Source of the DNA: Dermacentor variabilis | Lineage: Eukaryota; Arthropoda; Arachnida; Ixodida; Ixodidae | DNA: 64,000 nucleotides | Direction of reading: 5' to 3' | Assembly: GCF_050947875.1 (NCBI RefSeq) | Contig: NC_134576.1 | Span: forward strand, 51,128,255-51,192,254 | Shown here: piece by piece, positions 43,901-54,830 of the stretch | Layout: every line of letters starts with the position of its first letter | How positions within the stretch are numbered: position 1 is the stretch's first letter | Translations under genes and position numbers: made by a program | The notes under the pieces: model-generated | Databases searched by the model: none | What the model was told of the DNA's origin: nothing | What the model saw: the letters and a program-made list of their open reading frames with translations, nothing else

Positions 43901-44555
43901 TAATACTATTATCTTGTCAATTACCGAGCATATAAATGTCGTGGAAAATCGCCGTCGCTGAATGATAAGTTTCTTACGAAGAAGACCCAAAATGCAAGAA
44001 TCTGGCTTGTGGCGTCTTTAAAAAAATAAAACAGTTTAACAACAAAGGCACGCAATTAGAGGCTGCCTCGAAAATTCAGTATTTTTTAAATGTCAGGTAG
44101 CTTGAACTGTCCGATTAGACTTTCTTTTAATCATTTCTGCTGCATGCATTGTATTGTATTGTTAAAATAGTATCTTAAGGATTGTAAAAGTCGACAAGAG
44201 TTATTATGGTCAGCCAAGTATCTCGCCAGTTCTTTGCAAAATTTTTTCAATAAAGAAAAATGATTCTCTCCGCAAGAACTTTCTCTACAATAATGCATAA
44301 ATGCGCATGTAAGGTGCACTCCGAAAGTGGTTACCGACAGCACGTGTCTTGTAACACGGCTCTTCGCAGTCAGGGCACAAAAGTTGCCTGGGATTTTTAC
44401 GTTTATGTCGCTGAAATGTAATCGAGAGATGGAATACCAGGCGCTTCTGATGTGCGGGTCACACTCCGAATTGTCATCAACAACAAAGGGATATTCTCAT
44501 AAATCCTTGCCATTTCAATCATCTTAGTCCAACTAAGGAATATCACAATGTGTGT

Positions 44556-44737
44556 TGTTGGAACGGCGTCGTCCCTCAGTCCACGCCAGCGGGCCCCAGT
44601 CTTGGCCGGCCGCGCCCTAGTAGGTTAGGTTAGGTTAGGTTAGGTTAGCCCAGCCGAGCCCCGAACCACAGCTCCCCCTCAGGAGTCACTTTGTCCTCCA
44701 CTACTTCGACTGCTGGCTGTGATGCCGGAGTTCACAT
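44556..44737. mobile_element. GC-rich LTR-like insertion containing (TTAGG)n
   Basis: About 182 bp beginning TGTTGGAACGG and ending near GAGTTCACA, inserted in the B unit between 'atcacaatgtgtgt' and 'gtgtataataat'. The duplicated GTGT may be the target-site duplication. It contains 28 nt of TTAGG repeats at 44621-44648. Confidence 0.5.
44621..44648 (+). repeat. Interstitial (TTAGG)n telomere-like run
   Basis: Five and a half uninterrupted TTAGG units. TTAGG is the ancestral arthropod telomere repeat. Confidence 0.9.
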
Positions 44738-44789
44738 AGTGTATAATAATCTTCCTTCTTCTCTCGACACGCTCGCGCTCCTTTTTCAG

Positions 44790-44804
44790 ACAAGCCTTCC
44801 TATG
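44790..44804 (+). other. Micro-exon-like segment with lost donor (15 nt)
   Basis: Acceptor 'gctcctttttcag' (ends 44789) is intact, but the donor reads ATAAGC where other copies have GTAAGC. Confidence 0.35.
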
Positions 44805-45109
44805 ATAAGCAGCTGATCTACCGATTAGCCCTCATAAATTTCAGCTGCAATGTTTCCCTGGCCTTGCGTATCCAAGTTTGCTATTGCACTTGTTACGCTG
44901 TGCGTTAAGGAGGAATTATATTCAGAGCACTAATAGATCATATAACTTTCAAGTGCTAGATTAGCGAGTTTAATTATAGCATCCTTTTTAATACATTTAT
45001 TAAAAGTACTATGTATAGATTTTTAAAGCCATAATTTATCGTGCCAACATCTTGCAAGCTTGCCATCGGTGAAAGACAACTTCCTGATACAAAAAATTTA
45101 CTTTGTTAA

Positions 45110-45560
45110 GCCACTTTCGGACCTTACACTTCCTGGCGAGCGACGGATTGATCTCGAGTAATTCTACTTCTGATACCAAACCTACCTTGCTAACACGCGG
45201 CCGCTACTGCTCATAGCGACAAGCCTAGCGTCTGTCTGAATACAACCGGGCAGGATGAATTAGCTCCGAGTGCATCGTGCGTGATGGAATCACAGCGTTG
45301 TGCGCGCTTGACACGTGCACGAATAGTACACACAGAATAAAGTTAATTATGCTTTTACAGGGAAGGAGGCAGCCAATTAACAATTATTTATAATTGATAG
45401 ACTGCTTGTCCACCTCGCTTCAAAATGCTTTGCGTGCTTTTTTTGACCATGAAAGAAACCTGGACTTTAGTGACCATGCATGGTCCATGCATGGTCTACA
45501 CATGCGTGTAAACACCGTGAATGTGCGCGCTGTTGACACTGGAAATTTGAAACAATGGAG
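45110..45560. repeat. Repeat shared with about 19.33-19.5 kb
   Basis: See 19330-19835. A small direct and inverted cluster of 'ccatgcatgg' lies at 45474-45492. No gene. Confidence 0.4.
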
Positions 45561-45950
45561 AAATGCGAAAATACGGATGAGGCAGGCGCCACTGGTACTT
45601 CTAATGCACTTGTTCTCCTATTGTCACGATTTGCAGAAATAAAGGAATATAAGAATTAAAATCCGTGCACGTCCGCGCCAAGTAATGATGCAGTAAGCTA
45701 TTAGGCACAATAAAATTTTAAGTGAGAATCTCGAGACAAGTCAAAAGACACCTCAAATGATGTGGGTGCCAAAACTCCTGCAATGACACGTTAGATAGTT
45801 GCGGGGGGGGGGGGGGGGGTGAGGCTGCAAAGACTTAGGCATCGCCGGGGGGGGGGGGCTCAGCGCCTCCCCCCCCCCAATGAAAATTCTGGAGGGGGCT
45901 CGGGCCCCGTAGCTCCCTCCTAACCGTAGTCGGCGCCTATCCTGAGAAAT
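45560..45950. repeat. Dispersed repeat R1, copy 3
   Basis: Third copy of the repeat at 180-560, in the same orientation, with long G and C homopolymers at about 45801-45819, 45848-45858 and 45870-45880. Confidence 0.6.
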
Positions 45951-46787
45951 AGTTTCTGGAGCATTCGAAAACGTGTTATCGCTATAGCGGTCAACCGCGT
46001 ACACATTATCCAAGTCTGCGTAGAAGCGCCGTTTAGAATGTTCAACTCCACAAAAACGCATCCGCTATTGCACCTATTGTTAATAATGTTTTCTCTAGAG
46101 AAAACTGTTTATTTGTCGCCCATAAATTTCAGACGCTTATTATCTGAGAGGCGATTGAGAAGTGGCACACCAAGTGTTTAATATGTGTGGCATGAGGTTC
46201 CAAGGTTGACAATTGTTCTCAAATGCAATTCAACGAAAAAGGTGTATTTACCCGTACATTAGATATAGTCCCACGAAGAAATATCGCATTACGTATGTTT
46301 GATTTACCTCGTGTTTCATAAGTGCTTTCCAATTTTTTTTTTCAGCCATGCTCACGGCAATCACGGTAAGCGCCAGATCTTCAGCGTTTTATTTTCGATG
46401 TGCTGCGCTGTTTTCTGTTCTAAGCATTTCGGAAAAATTTTGCTGACTATTCAGAGCCCTAAATCAGACAATTGTAATTAGATAACCCAGTAGCGAAACT
46501 GCTTAGCACCTGCATTGCCTTACATTATTATGATTGTCTGAAGCATTTCTTAGAGTAAGCATTTGTGTCGCCACCATTGCAGCACCTAGCCAGTCTTTAA
46601 CAGCGTCGTTTATAAAGCAAACTGTTCCCTTCCACAAAAAGTCATCTAGCGGAACGCATACTTGTGACGTTGCTTGCACTAAGAAGTGGGCTACCCACAA
46701 CACGTGCACGTTAGCAACGCTATACAACACATAATATTGGTTCTTTTTGTCATTAGGGTTATGGAGTATGCTGAATTGATTTGCGCT
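45950..46787 (+). repeat. B-unit fragment
   Basis: From about 46150 it carries B-unit words ('aagtgtttaatatgtgtgg', 'gaaatatcgca') and a short exon-like segment at 46346. After 46480 nothing is recognised. Confidence 0.4.
46346..46365 (+). other. Micro-exon-like segment containing ATG (20 nt)
   Basis: Acceptor 'tttttttttcag' (ends 46345) and donor GTAAGC (46366). It contains an ATG two bases in and reads MLTAIT to the donor. This differs from the other B segments, which mostly lack ATG. Confidence 0.35.
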
Positions 46788-47420
46788 TAGTGTCTCTGTA
46801 ATTTCATCAGTACTTTGCTAACTAGGGGCAGATTTTTAAAGGCATAATTTATCGTGTCAGTCACTGATCTTGCCAACGTCTTGCAAGATTGCCATCGGTG
46901 AAAGACAACTTCCGCTTGGCTAAGGGTCGCCAAGCGGAGCGAACGCGCTCTCATTGGGCTCCGCATGTTTCTACAGGTCAATAGACCTGGGCAGCTTTGC
47001 GAGGCGTTGCCGAATACTTGGCACTTGAAACATTCACGCGGGTTCAGGATGTATATTTGTTTTGGTGTCTTTGCGTACCTTGTTTTGACAGACCCTGGCG
47101 GAGTACTCGATGAAAAGGGGAAGGTCAGATGTTTGGTAGGGTTCTTTTGTTGGCACGGTTTATCTTTTTCTTTAGACTTTGATAAGGATCTGGTCCTTCC
47201 GTACCTCGGGAAACTGTTCAAAAAAAGTTTCCCACGTTTCCATGTCGTGCACAGTTGTAATCCAGCAAAGACCGTGAGAACACTGCTTTGATTGTTCCCA
47301 AACGCCTCAATGAAAGGACAGGACCCGTATACAAAGCTACCAGTTCTCGCGCTGCGTGAAGTCATAGAATTCATGGTGTGGAGTCGCCATGATTGCGAGA
47401 TTACCGGATGCCTCAAAGTT
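46787..47420 (-). pseudogene. LINE ORF1 remnant with damaged zinc knuckle
   Basis: A 209-codon minus-strand frame reads KQIYILNPRECFKCQVFGNA then SQSCPGLLTC. This matches the first CCHC knuckle region of LINE ORF1 proteins, but the histidine ligand of C-X2-C-X4-H-X4-C is Asn here and the second knuckle is incomplete. The N-terminal part (47221-47341) is also present as an inverted copy at 47474-47594. The frame is long because few stops have accumulated, not because the protein is complete. Confidence 0.6.
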
Positions 47421-47594
47421 CAAGAGCTTTCAGTTTTGTATGTCGCGGATCTCAAGTAGGAGGTTGTCACTTTGGTAGCTTTGTATACGGGTCCTGTCCT
47501 TTCATTGAGGCGTTTGGGAACAATCAAAGCAGTGTTCTCACGGTCTTTGCTGGATTACAACTGTGCACGACATGGAAACGTGGGAAACTTTTTT
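47221..47594. repeat. Inverted duplication, 121-bp arms
   Basis: 47221-47341 and 47474-47594 are reverse complements at nearly every position, separated by 132 bp. Both arms translate to the same segment, GSFVYGSCPFIEAFGNNQSS and onwards, on opposite strands. Confidence 0.9.
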
Positions 47595-47689
47595 TCTGCT
47601 GGACAAACAACTTCAGTTTCATCGGTGCACCTGCTTTTAAAAAAGATTATCAGGAAGTGGGGAGAACGACATTTTAGGCATGAAAAATT

Positions 47690-48270
47690 ATACGAAGTTG
47701 GACAGCTATGCCGGCCTCCAACAACGGAGCCCAGCAATTGAGCGCTTTTCTGTACAGAAAAATCGCTATTTCCGGCACTAATGGAGAGGAGGCTCTCCGT
47801 TGATTTTTGAGCAAAGCTCGATCTTAGGCGGCAGCGCTCACAAAGAGGACTTGAAGGAGCTCTTTGCCGAACTTCGACAACGACGCCTTCCCCCTGCACG
47901 CCGTTACTCCACTCCCCACTACACCGGTGTACCCTATCCGTACGCCAATCACAGCAGAAGCCGATGTGCGCCACGCGCTGGTTAACCTCCACCGGAGCTA
48001 CGCTCCTGGCCCCCACCAAATGAATAATACGATTCTCCGTAACCTGGACGACAATTAGGTCAATAGACACTCACCACATACTTCAGCCACTGCTTCGATA
48101 CTGGCACCCTTCCATCTTGGTGAAAGGTCGCCAGAGTTAAAGCTTTTTCCACAAACCCCACAAACCGGTGAACGCATCCATGAGACCAATATCACTCAGC
48201 TCATGCATTGGCAAAACTCTCAAACACGTCATCCTCAACCGCTTCAATAAAAAAACGGTGAGTCGTTCCA
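47690..48270 (+). pseudogene. LINE ORF2 remnant (start of reverse transcriptase)
   Basis: In changing plus-strand frames: ADVRHALVNLHRSYAPGPHQ then MNNTILRNLDD, and further on HKPVNASMRPISLSSCIGKT then LKHVILNRFN. These are the 'APGPD' and 'RPISLTS' blocks at the start of CR1/I-like reverse transcriptases. The rest of the palm is missing. It probably comes from the same kind of element as the ORF1 remnant on the other strand next to it. Confidence 0.7.
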
Positions 48271-48680
48271 CTCTCTAAAGGTGAATGACCAGCGAAGCTG
48301 TTGAAAACGACCACTACAGCTGCTGAGGGTGGCGTGCAGTGCCTTATGGCGTTGGAGTAGTGACAGTAGTACTATGTTAGAATAATGGTAGGAATGGGAG
48401 CAATCGTAATTTTGAGAGCACACCGCGGCCCACAGTCGTGCTGCAGCGACATTGAAATAAGTTGCTAGTCCGGTTAGTTTATATTCGAAAGGCTGGAGAC
48501 GTCACATCCCACGTCGTAAGCTGGTGTTGCTGTGGCAGCTTGCGCAACAGTAATCTTTAGCGGGACACGTTTGCGGGGAGCGCTACGTGCTTTCATTGCT
48601 ATCACGAGCGCTTTATCGTCAATTATGTGTTTCGAATGGTTTCTTCTTTTGAGCTTTTTTTTTTTATTGAAACATATGCT
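48270..48680. other. No gene recognised
   Basis: Nothing beyond short frames between the LINE remnant and A unit 5. Confidence 0.3.
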
Positions 48681-48960
48681 GTGCTGTTTGTCAGCCGACT
48701 AATCCTTACAGAGGCAGCAGGTTCTACAACGTTCCTTCTCCGTCTTTGTTTTCAAGGGTTGTGCGGCTTGGTGCAAGGAGAGCTTGCACCACTGCCCTTG
48801 CCATCACTCTGGTTGTTGCCGTCAGGACACCACGAGCCGGTAAGTACGCACAATTACGCAGCATCTAAGTTTCATGAAGGGCCCTCAAATCTTAATCACC
48901 GTATACATGTGGCACGTAGAAGGCGATTTTTTGAGGGATCAGACGCCCGTAAATCACATC
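48680..48960 (+). repeat. A unit 5 (short)
   Basis: Upstream words, the exon-like segment and about 120 bp of downstream A sequence. It is cut by the gypsy LTR at 48961. Confidence 0.65.
48757..48839 (+). other. Exon-like segment, A unit 5 (83 nt)
   Basis: Same borders as 42345 and 43289, donor GTAAGTACGC. The hydrophobic frame is open and there is no ATG. The high identity to the other two suggests recent duplication or gene conversion. Confidence 0.45.
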
Positions 48961-49174
48961 TGTCCCATCTTCGCTGAAGACTAGGCAGGCGTTGTGCCCC
49001 TTCCAGTGGCAGTTACCCTCCTGCTCCTCGCTTCCCCTTTACTCATCCAAGAGTCGCGCCAGTTTTTCACGTGTAGAGGTGGAATCCCACTCGAGAGCCA
49101 CCTTGTTTATGGATCGCTGTCTCTCGTGTAAATATCGTAAATACAACTTTAAATGGGACTTCAGCAACGTAACA
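48961..49174 (+). repeat. 5' LTR of gypsy element
   Basis: Begins TGTCCCATC and ends GTAACA (TG...CA) directly before the PBS-like site. The boundary with A unit 5 is sharp. No 3' partner is present in the window. Confidence 0.5.
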
Positions 49175-49222
49175 AATTCCTGGAGGTGCTGGATACCCAC
49201 GAGGAACATCGGACTGGACAAC

Positions 49223-49740
49223 ATGACGGACAAAACAGGACCCGACTTTGCGCGGCCCACATCAACGCCTACAAACCCGACGGTTGGGTTGGCTCAGCCG
49301 CAGTATCCAGGAACGTTCTGCCGTACCGACCACCTCGACGTGGGAGACTGAATCGCCACTTATGATCGGGTAAGTGCCCACAGCAAATGGGATCCGACGA
49401 CTATATTGGCTGATTTGCTCTTCTACATACAAGGCACGGCGAAGGTGTGGTATGGCAACCAGAAGGAAGAGCTTAACGACTGGGACACATGCACTCAAAA
49501 GCTGAGGGACTTGTTCGGCCGTCCCGCCTGCCGAAAGAGCACCGCTAAGAAAACTACCGAGCCGTGCCCAGACGTCCACAGAATCGTACGTCTCTGACAA
49601 CCAGCACTTGCTGGCTCTGTGCGGTAAGGCCGACAGCGATATGGTGGAGTCAGACAAGGTTGGGCATGTACTGAAGGAGATCGCTGATGATGATGCTTTC
49701 AAGCTGCTCATTTCAACCTGCAACAATTGTCAAATAGTAA
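49223..49740 (+). pseudogene. Gypsy gag remnant
   Basis: From the ATG at 49223 the frame reads MTDKTGPDF... to TFCRTDHLDVGD and a TGA where a Trp would be expected. The next frame continues ADLLFYIQGTAKVWYGNQKE, then CTQKLRDLFGRPA, and then DKVGHVLKEIADDDAF. This is a gag capsid region of the same lineage as the element at 7.4-9.9 kb. At least one nonsense change and two frameshifts disable it. Confidence 0.7.
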
Positions 49741-50690
49741 AAAACACATAAAAGAGTGTGAACGTTTTGTTCGTTTCAGTCCAAAGCCGCCGCATTGTAA
49801 TGCCATTTGAACGCCTGCCGAACACAGCTGCGACATCATCCAGTAACGACGGGCTAGGAGAGCGGCGACCATCAGGATAAGATGACCTGAGGCGAATAGT
49901 GTGGCGAGAACTTGAAGTCATGACTCCAGAAGCTCTTTTTTTCCCTTGTCTACAGCACGATTTGTGCAGGCAAGTCGAACTCCAAGATAGCTAAGAACTC
50001 GATAATCTTGGAGTTCATTCTATATGTGCCGTTGCCGCATCATAGCTGTCTCATGCTCCAGGTCCATCGACTGGTCCGCGGTATCCTGCACGCTACCGAA
50101 ATCCATCCGAGTGGCGATACACAGCCGATTGGTGAATCTGTTTTGCCTGCCGGCGTATCGGTCACGTTGCTCGCCATTGTAACAACCGTACGGTCTCCTC
50201 CTTTCTGTGACCGCTATTCGCAAGTTGCTATCGCTCTGAAAAGAGCGAGCGTCGTTACCAGCTTCCGTTGGCACCGCAACAGCCAAACAATAACGCTCGT
50301 GCACCTTGGAACAGTACGCGTCGTCGTTCCGACGTCACCAGTCCCGTTCGTCACAGCTCGTCAACCATCGTCCCCGATGCAGCCGCGACGCCCGTCTCCA
50401 GAAAACAAAGCGATGCAGCTCCCAGAGGGGACGCTGCATTGACGATTCGATCGCAAAACATTTCCCCTGTGAACGATTGCGAGATATCGGCACAAGCTGT
50501 CGACCTCAACATCTCTGGGAACTTTCCGCGACATCTTTTATCTTGACGACCGCCCTTCAGCCCCAGATCTCAGTGGTCATCCATCGTATTTACCGGAAAT
50601 GACAATCCGACACGGCGCCGGCCGTACCCTGTTTCACATGTTGAATGACAAGTCATATAACGATATGTTCACCAAAGGTGTTATCTAGCC
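49740..50690 (+). pseudogene. Gypsy gag end to protease region, unreadable
   Basis: Frames of 92-144 codons overlap here, rich in Arg, Pro and Ser (for example APQQPNNNARAPWNSTRR near 50270). They look like the basic gag C-terminus. No CCHC knuckle or catalytic Asp motif could be recognised. Confidence 0.4.
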
Positions 50691-51345
50691 ATTTTGCAGT
50701 CCGTGGGTGTCCCCTGTTGTCCTTATCAACGAGCAGGTTCGTATGGTCCAGAGCTTTCCTGTTGCGTCTTCCGCCCGCCGCAGACGTAAGGAGCTTTGTT
50801 GGACTATGCTGGTGTTTCCGTCATGGTTATCAAGAATTTCAACGAAACCGTGCGCCCACTCCCCGACTTACTAAAGAAGGACGTTGCTTTCATATGGGGC
50901 CTTGCTCAAACCAAAGCTGTCTCTGCCCTCGTACGGTAGCTCAAGGTTGCACCATTGCTGCGTCAATATAATCCATCTGCCGCCACTGAACTTCATACGG
51001 ATGCTAGTAGCCATGGAATTGGGGCTGTACATGTTCAATGGCTGCGCAGAGTGCGTAATTGCAAATGCCAGACGCTTACTGACGCCTGTCGAGAGACATT
51101 ATCCAAATACCAACCGGGAGTGTCTGGCGCTAGTTTGGGCAGTTGCCAAATTTCGCCCCTACTTGAACGCCCGTACAATTTACGTGGTTACCGATCACCA
51201 CGCCTTGGGCTGGCTGTTTTCAATTAAAAACACCAGTCGACGATCAGGTAGATGAGCGCTACTGCTGCAACAATATTCATTTGCTGTTTTATACAAGTCA
51301 CGCCGTTTGCACAAAAGCGCCGACTGCCTCTTCCCTCATCCTGTC
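50690..51345 (+). pseudogene. Gypsy RT scraps and RNase H
   Basis: SPWVSPVVLINEQ near 50700 is the RT entry. It jumps straight to DVRSFVGLCWCFR near 50785, the RT thumb/tether, so the whole palm with its catalytic Asp pair is deleted. RNase H follows: ELHTDASSHGIGAVHVQW (first Asp) near 50985, then ERHYPNTNRECLALVWAVAK (Glu) and VVTDHHALGWLF (Asp) in the next frame. A KSADCL-like end comes near 51310. Confidence 0.75.
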
Positions 51346-51559
51346 GACCACCCTGGATATGATGGCCATGACACTGAATTTTGCATCCACGCCATTTCTG
51401 ATCTTCAAGACATCCGCACTGAATACCGGCGTGATGAGTGCTTACGTGTTGTCGTCGATCGTCTACGTTCTGGACGTTCGAAGCCCATGCTGGACCCATT
51501 CGTACTCTGCGACGGCAGACAACGCCGTCGCCGACAGAGCAAGCAACGACGCCGACCAC

Positions 51560-52180
51560 GCAAGAGGAGCATTACTACCGCGGCCGGGGGAGCATATGAA
51601 AGTGGTATCCGCCCCCGTTACGGCTTTCCCCTTAAAAACATCAGCAGCCAAGGGTTGTCCCGTGCCGTCGTGGAGGCATGTCAAAACCAAATACGAAGCG
51701 AAAACTTCATCCTGCGTATCAAACCAAGATGGAACATCGCCGCTGTATCGACATCGGAGAAAGAGGACACTCGGGTGATGCAGAACGTCAAAACGGTGAA
51801 AAAAATGGGACGACCTAATCCCGGTAATGCGTACATAACGAATGTAGAATCGACAGTACGAGGCGTCGTACACGGAATGGAAGCCTACACATCACCCCAG
51901 TTAAAAGGAGACCTCCAGATCCGTTCCCAAAGAGTGCGGAGGTGGTGGAATCCCGAATGCTCGGCGACTCCCAAAGTGCAATGATTAATTTTTATCAGAC
52001 ACGCGATACCCTGATACGTATTATACTACGGTTATGGGAAAGCCTGCCATCCGTGCCGTAATGCAACTCAGGTGTGCCGAACCTGCTGCAGCGTTGGCCA
52101 CCGAGCGGACGTGTGTCCTCAACCGGACTTGTCTCTGTGCCGCGTAATGCGCCGCCGGTGGGCAGGTCCATCCCACATAC
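51560..52180 (+). pseudogene. LINE ORF1 (gag-like) with an intact CCHC knuckle
   Basis: The frame reads ENFILRIKPRWNIAAVSTSE, then NAYITNVESTVRGVVHGMEA, then after a frameshift SRMLGDSQSAMINFYQ and finally CRTCCSVGHRADVC, which has C-X2-C-X4-H-X4-C spacing. This order is that of ORF1 in CCHC-type LINEs, in the place expected just before ORF2. Two or more frameshifts break it. It begins where the gypsy element ends, so this LINE probably inserted there or replaced its 3' part. Confidence 0.7.
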
Positions 52181-52289
52181 GACCGCAGCTGCTGAACAGA
52201 AAATTGTGCAGCTACCAAAGCGGACTTCACGCTACTCCGAATAGATACGCGGCAGACTCTCCGAAATGAAAATATCCGCCAAGTTTGGC

Positions 52290-54480
52290 GGAGAGATACC
52301 ATTTAACTATGCAAACTAGGCTCGACGAACCCACAACAACAGAGAAACGCGTTTCCAAAGATGCCTACCTGGGCTTAAGTTTTATAAACCAAGAAGATGA
52401 GATAACTGCGACTAAACTAGGGGACATTAGAAGTCACCACTACATAATCAGCCTTTCGGCAAATTCATCAGGTATAACACTCGAGGTTGCGCAGGCCATA
52501 CAGATTGAATAACATAAGTGATCGCCAGGGCAGCTCAGGTTCCATACCGAACCTCAGGAAATGGGCGGAGAAACTTGGCAACACCCTGGCGTGGATGACA
52601 AAGGTTACAGATACAGCGCCAGACGCTCCGGTGCTGGATAGTACACGCACCTGCGACATTTATGAGAGGCCCTACGCAGCCTTACCAAGACATGAAAAAG
52701 ACCCCGCACCGCTCATTCGCTGCGGAGGCGAGCACGTACGTGCTTGAATTTTCGGGCGGTAACTAGAGCCGGCGCGTCCCGCAGTCTGCGCCTTCTAGTC
52801 CTTCCAGTATTGACTCTTGCGAAGTCGTGTCGAATGCCTTTTTTTCACGGCAAAGGCGAACACAATGCTGTCTACCGAGCCCCTTACCTGGTGCAGAACA
52901 CGTCAGGCTGAAGCATCACAGAAACGTCCAGAGCCGACACGTGCGGGCAGTAATCGAACAAGTTGGTGGTAAAAATAGTGTTCCTGTCTATGTAGTTGGA
53001 TAACCTGGTGTCGGCCTATTTTTCGAAGAGGTTTCCGGCACACAACGTTAGCGATATGGGCCGTATATTTCGAATGCCTCGGTCCTTCCCAGGTTTTGTA
53101 ATAAGGAAGATTTTCGCTTCTTTCTATCCTGCCGCGAGGTCTCTCTCTTGCGCCTCATATTCTCATTAAAGTATTCAGTTATCTGTTTTATGGTTTCGTT
53201 TCTGAAGTTTCGAATCATGTTAGTAATCTTGTGCCCTGGCGCCGTGTTTCATGTGAAGGACTTCGCCGTGGCATATACCTCTTCCGTGGTTATCGATGCG
53301 TCTAAATTCGGTCAAGTTCCTGTCGCTTATAGCTACGGCACCAGTCCGCCTCTTTAGCATTCGTACCAACATATGTCTGCCTAAATCGCCCTTGAATACC
53401 TTCTCCGATAACTTCAGCGTCTTATGCACTGCCGTCTCGGTTCCCTCGTGGTCCATCATGTTGCGGAGAATGAGTCATTTTTTACTGAGGGGCTTCGTGA
53501 GAGAATCGCATTCTCCGCAACATGATGGACCACGAGGGAACCGAGACGGCAGTGCATAAGACGCTGAAGTTATCGGAGAAGGTATTCAAGGGCGATTTAG
53601 GCAGACATATGTTGGTACGAATGCTAAAGAGGCGGACTGGTGCCGTAGCTATAAGCGACAGGAACTTGACCGAATTTAGACGCATCGATAACCACGGAAG
53701 AGGTATATGCCACGGCGAAGTCCTTCACATGAAACACGGCGCCAGGGCACAAGATTACTAACATGATTCGAAACTTCAGAAACGAAACCATAAAACAGAT
53801 AACTGAATACTTTAATGAGAATATGAGGCGCAAGAGAGAGACCTCGCGGCAGGATAGAAAGAAGCGAAAATCTTCCTTATTACAAAACCTGGGAAGGACC
53901 GAGGCATGCGAAATATACGGCCCATATCGCTAACGTCGTATCCAACTACATAGACAGGAACACTATTTTTGCCACCAACTTGTTCGATTACCGCCCGCAC
54001 GTGTCGGCTCTGGACGTTTCTGTGATGCTTCAGCCTGACGTGTTCTGCACCAGGTAAGGGGCTCGGTAGACAGCATTGTGCTCGCCTTTGCCGTGAAAAA
54101 AAGGCATTCGACACGACTTCGCAAGAGTCAATACTGTAAGGACTAGAAGGCGCAGACTGCGGGACGCGCATTTGCCAGTGTGTATGCGTCTTTCTGAAAA
54201 ACCATGCAATCACCATCAGTCTGGGCCCCATTAAGTAGAAACCCGTTGTAGTTCCCGGTCGAGGTACCCCTCAAGGATCCACGCTCTTCCGCCTTCTGTT
54301 TATTGTGGGGATGCGTAAGCCCTCACTGAAACGCGAGGCGAAGCGAGCGCTTGGAAGCGTTCTTTACGCTGACATCACACTGTGGGCAAATCGGATATTC
54401 TACGGCGATAAACAGGAGCCTCTCCGGTGGCCACTCCAAAAGGTCGTGGCCTATAAAGAGCTAAAAGAGACATTTATGTG
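52290..54480 (+). pseudogene. LINE ORF2 (endonuclease end and reverse transcriptase), with an inverted self-copy inside
   Basis: An endonuclease C-terminal piece near 52320-52480 reads DAYLGLSFINQ and IRSHHYIISL (the usual S-D-H is S-H-H here). A linker follows, then a 704-bp reversed copy of the RT region (52769-53472). The plus-strand RT resumes: NETIKQITEYFNENMRR, FLITKPGKDRGMRNIRPISL, KKAFDTTSQESILSGLEGAD, VPGRGTPQGST and SVLYADITLW (YADI in place of YADD) near 54400. The element belongs with CR1/I/R1-like LINEs. It is disabled by the insertion, frameshifts and motif C. Confidence 0.75.
52769..54169. repeat. Inverted duplication of LINE RT sequence, arms 704 and 661 bp
   Basis: 52769-53472 pairs with 53509-54169 across a 36-bp spacer. 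The plus-oriented right arm is in the expected place of ORF2; the left arm is the extra reversed copy. The left arm keeps about 42 bp (near 53008-53050) that the right arm has lost. Confidence 0.9.
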
Positions 54481-54830
54481 AAATTAAAATATTTGTACTA
54501 AGTGTTCGTCACACAATATTATTACCTGCAAGGTTTACAAGCGCCAACCTAATACGTGGAGCACCAACTTAATGCACTGTTGAAACCCGCAACTCAAGCT
54601 GGCCAAAACATGGAAGTGTGGAGCAAGGCACAGCTCTTGAAGGCTGCTGAAACCCTCGGATAAGGGGCGCTTTCCGCAACTGATACTGTGCATCACAGCA
54701 GTAGGCAAGTCGTCGTTTGATTTCCTGGCTTGCATCGCTTTGCACCCCGTGCCCAGGGCCTCGCCGCAACGGACTATTAGCTGCCAACAACCACCTCCAT
54801 GCCATCTCTTGCATACGAGACAAGCTTAAG
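54480..54830. other. No gene recognised
   Basis: A minus-strand frame of 84 codons (54569-54823) has no domain. The region may include the LINE 3' UTR. Confidence 0.3.

Larger units (their letters stand above)
43900..45110 (+). repeat. B units, copies 8 and 9
   Basis: B landmarks in order, with AATAAA at 44249-44254. The unit is interrupted by an LTR-like insertion at 44556-44737. The short exon-like segment at 44790-44804 keeps its acceptor but has 'ataag' at the donor. Confidence 0.6.
48961..51550 (+). mobile_element. Ty3/gypsy retrotransposon, internally deleted and 3'-truncated
   Basis: A 5' LTR (48961-49174) is followed by a primer-binding-like TGGAGGTGCTGG at 49181, gag (49223 on), RT scraps, and RNase H to about 51340. 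After that LINE ORF1 sequence takes over, so integrase and the 3' LTR are absent. Confidence 0.75.

Noticed and set aside
46965..47291. 108-codon plus-strand ORF with hydrophobic segment
   Set aside because: It is antisense to the LINE ORF1 remnant with the CCHC-like region on the minus strand.
53148..53833. Identical ORF pairs on opposite strands (69, 79 and about 67 codons)
   Set aside because: Both members come from the inverted duplication of LINE sequence; they are one transposon segment seen twice, not two genes.
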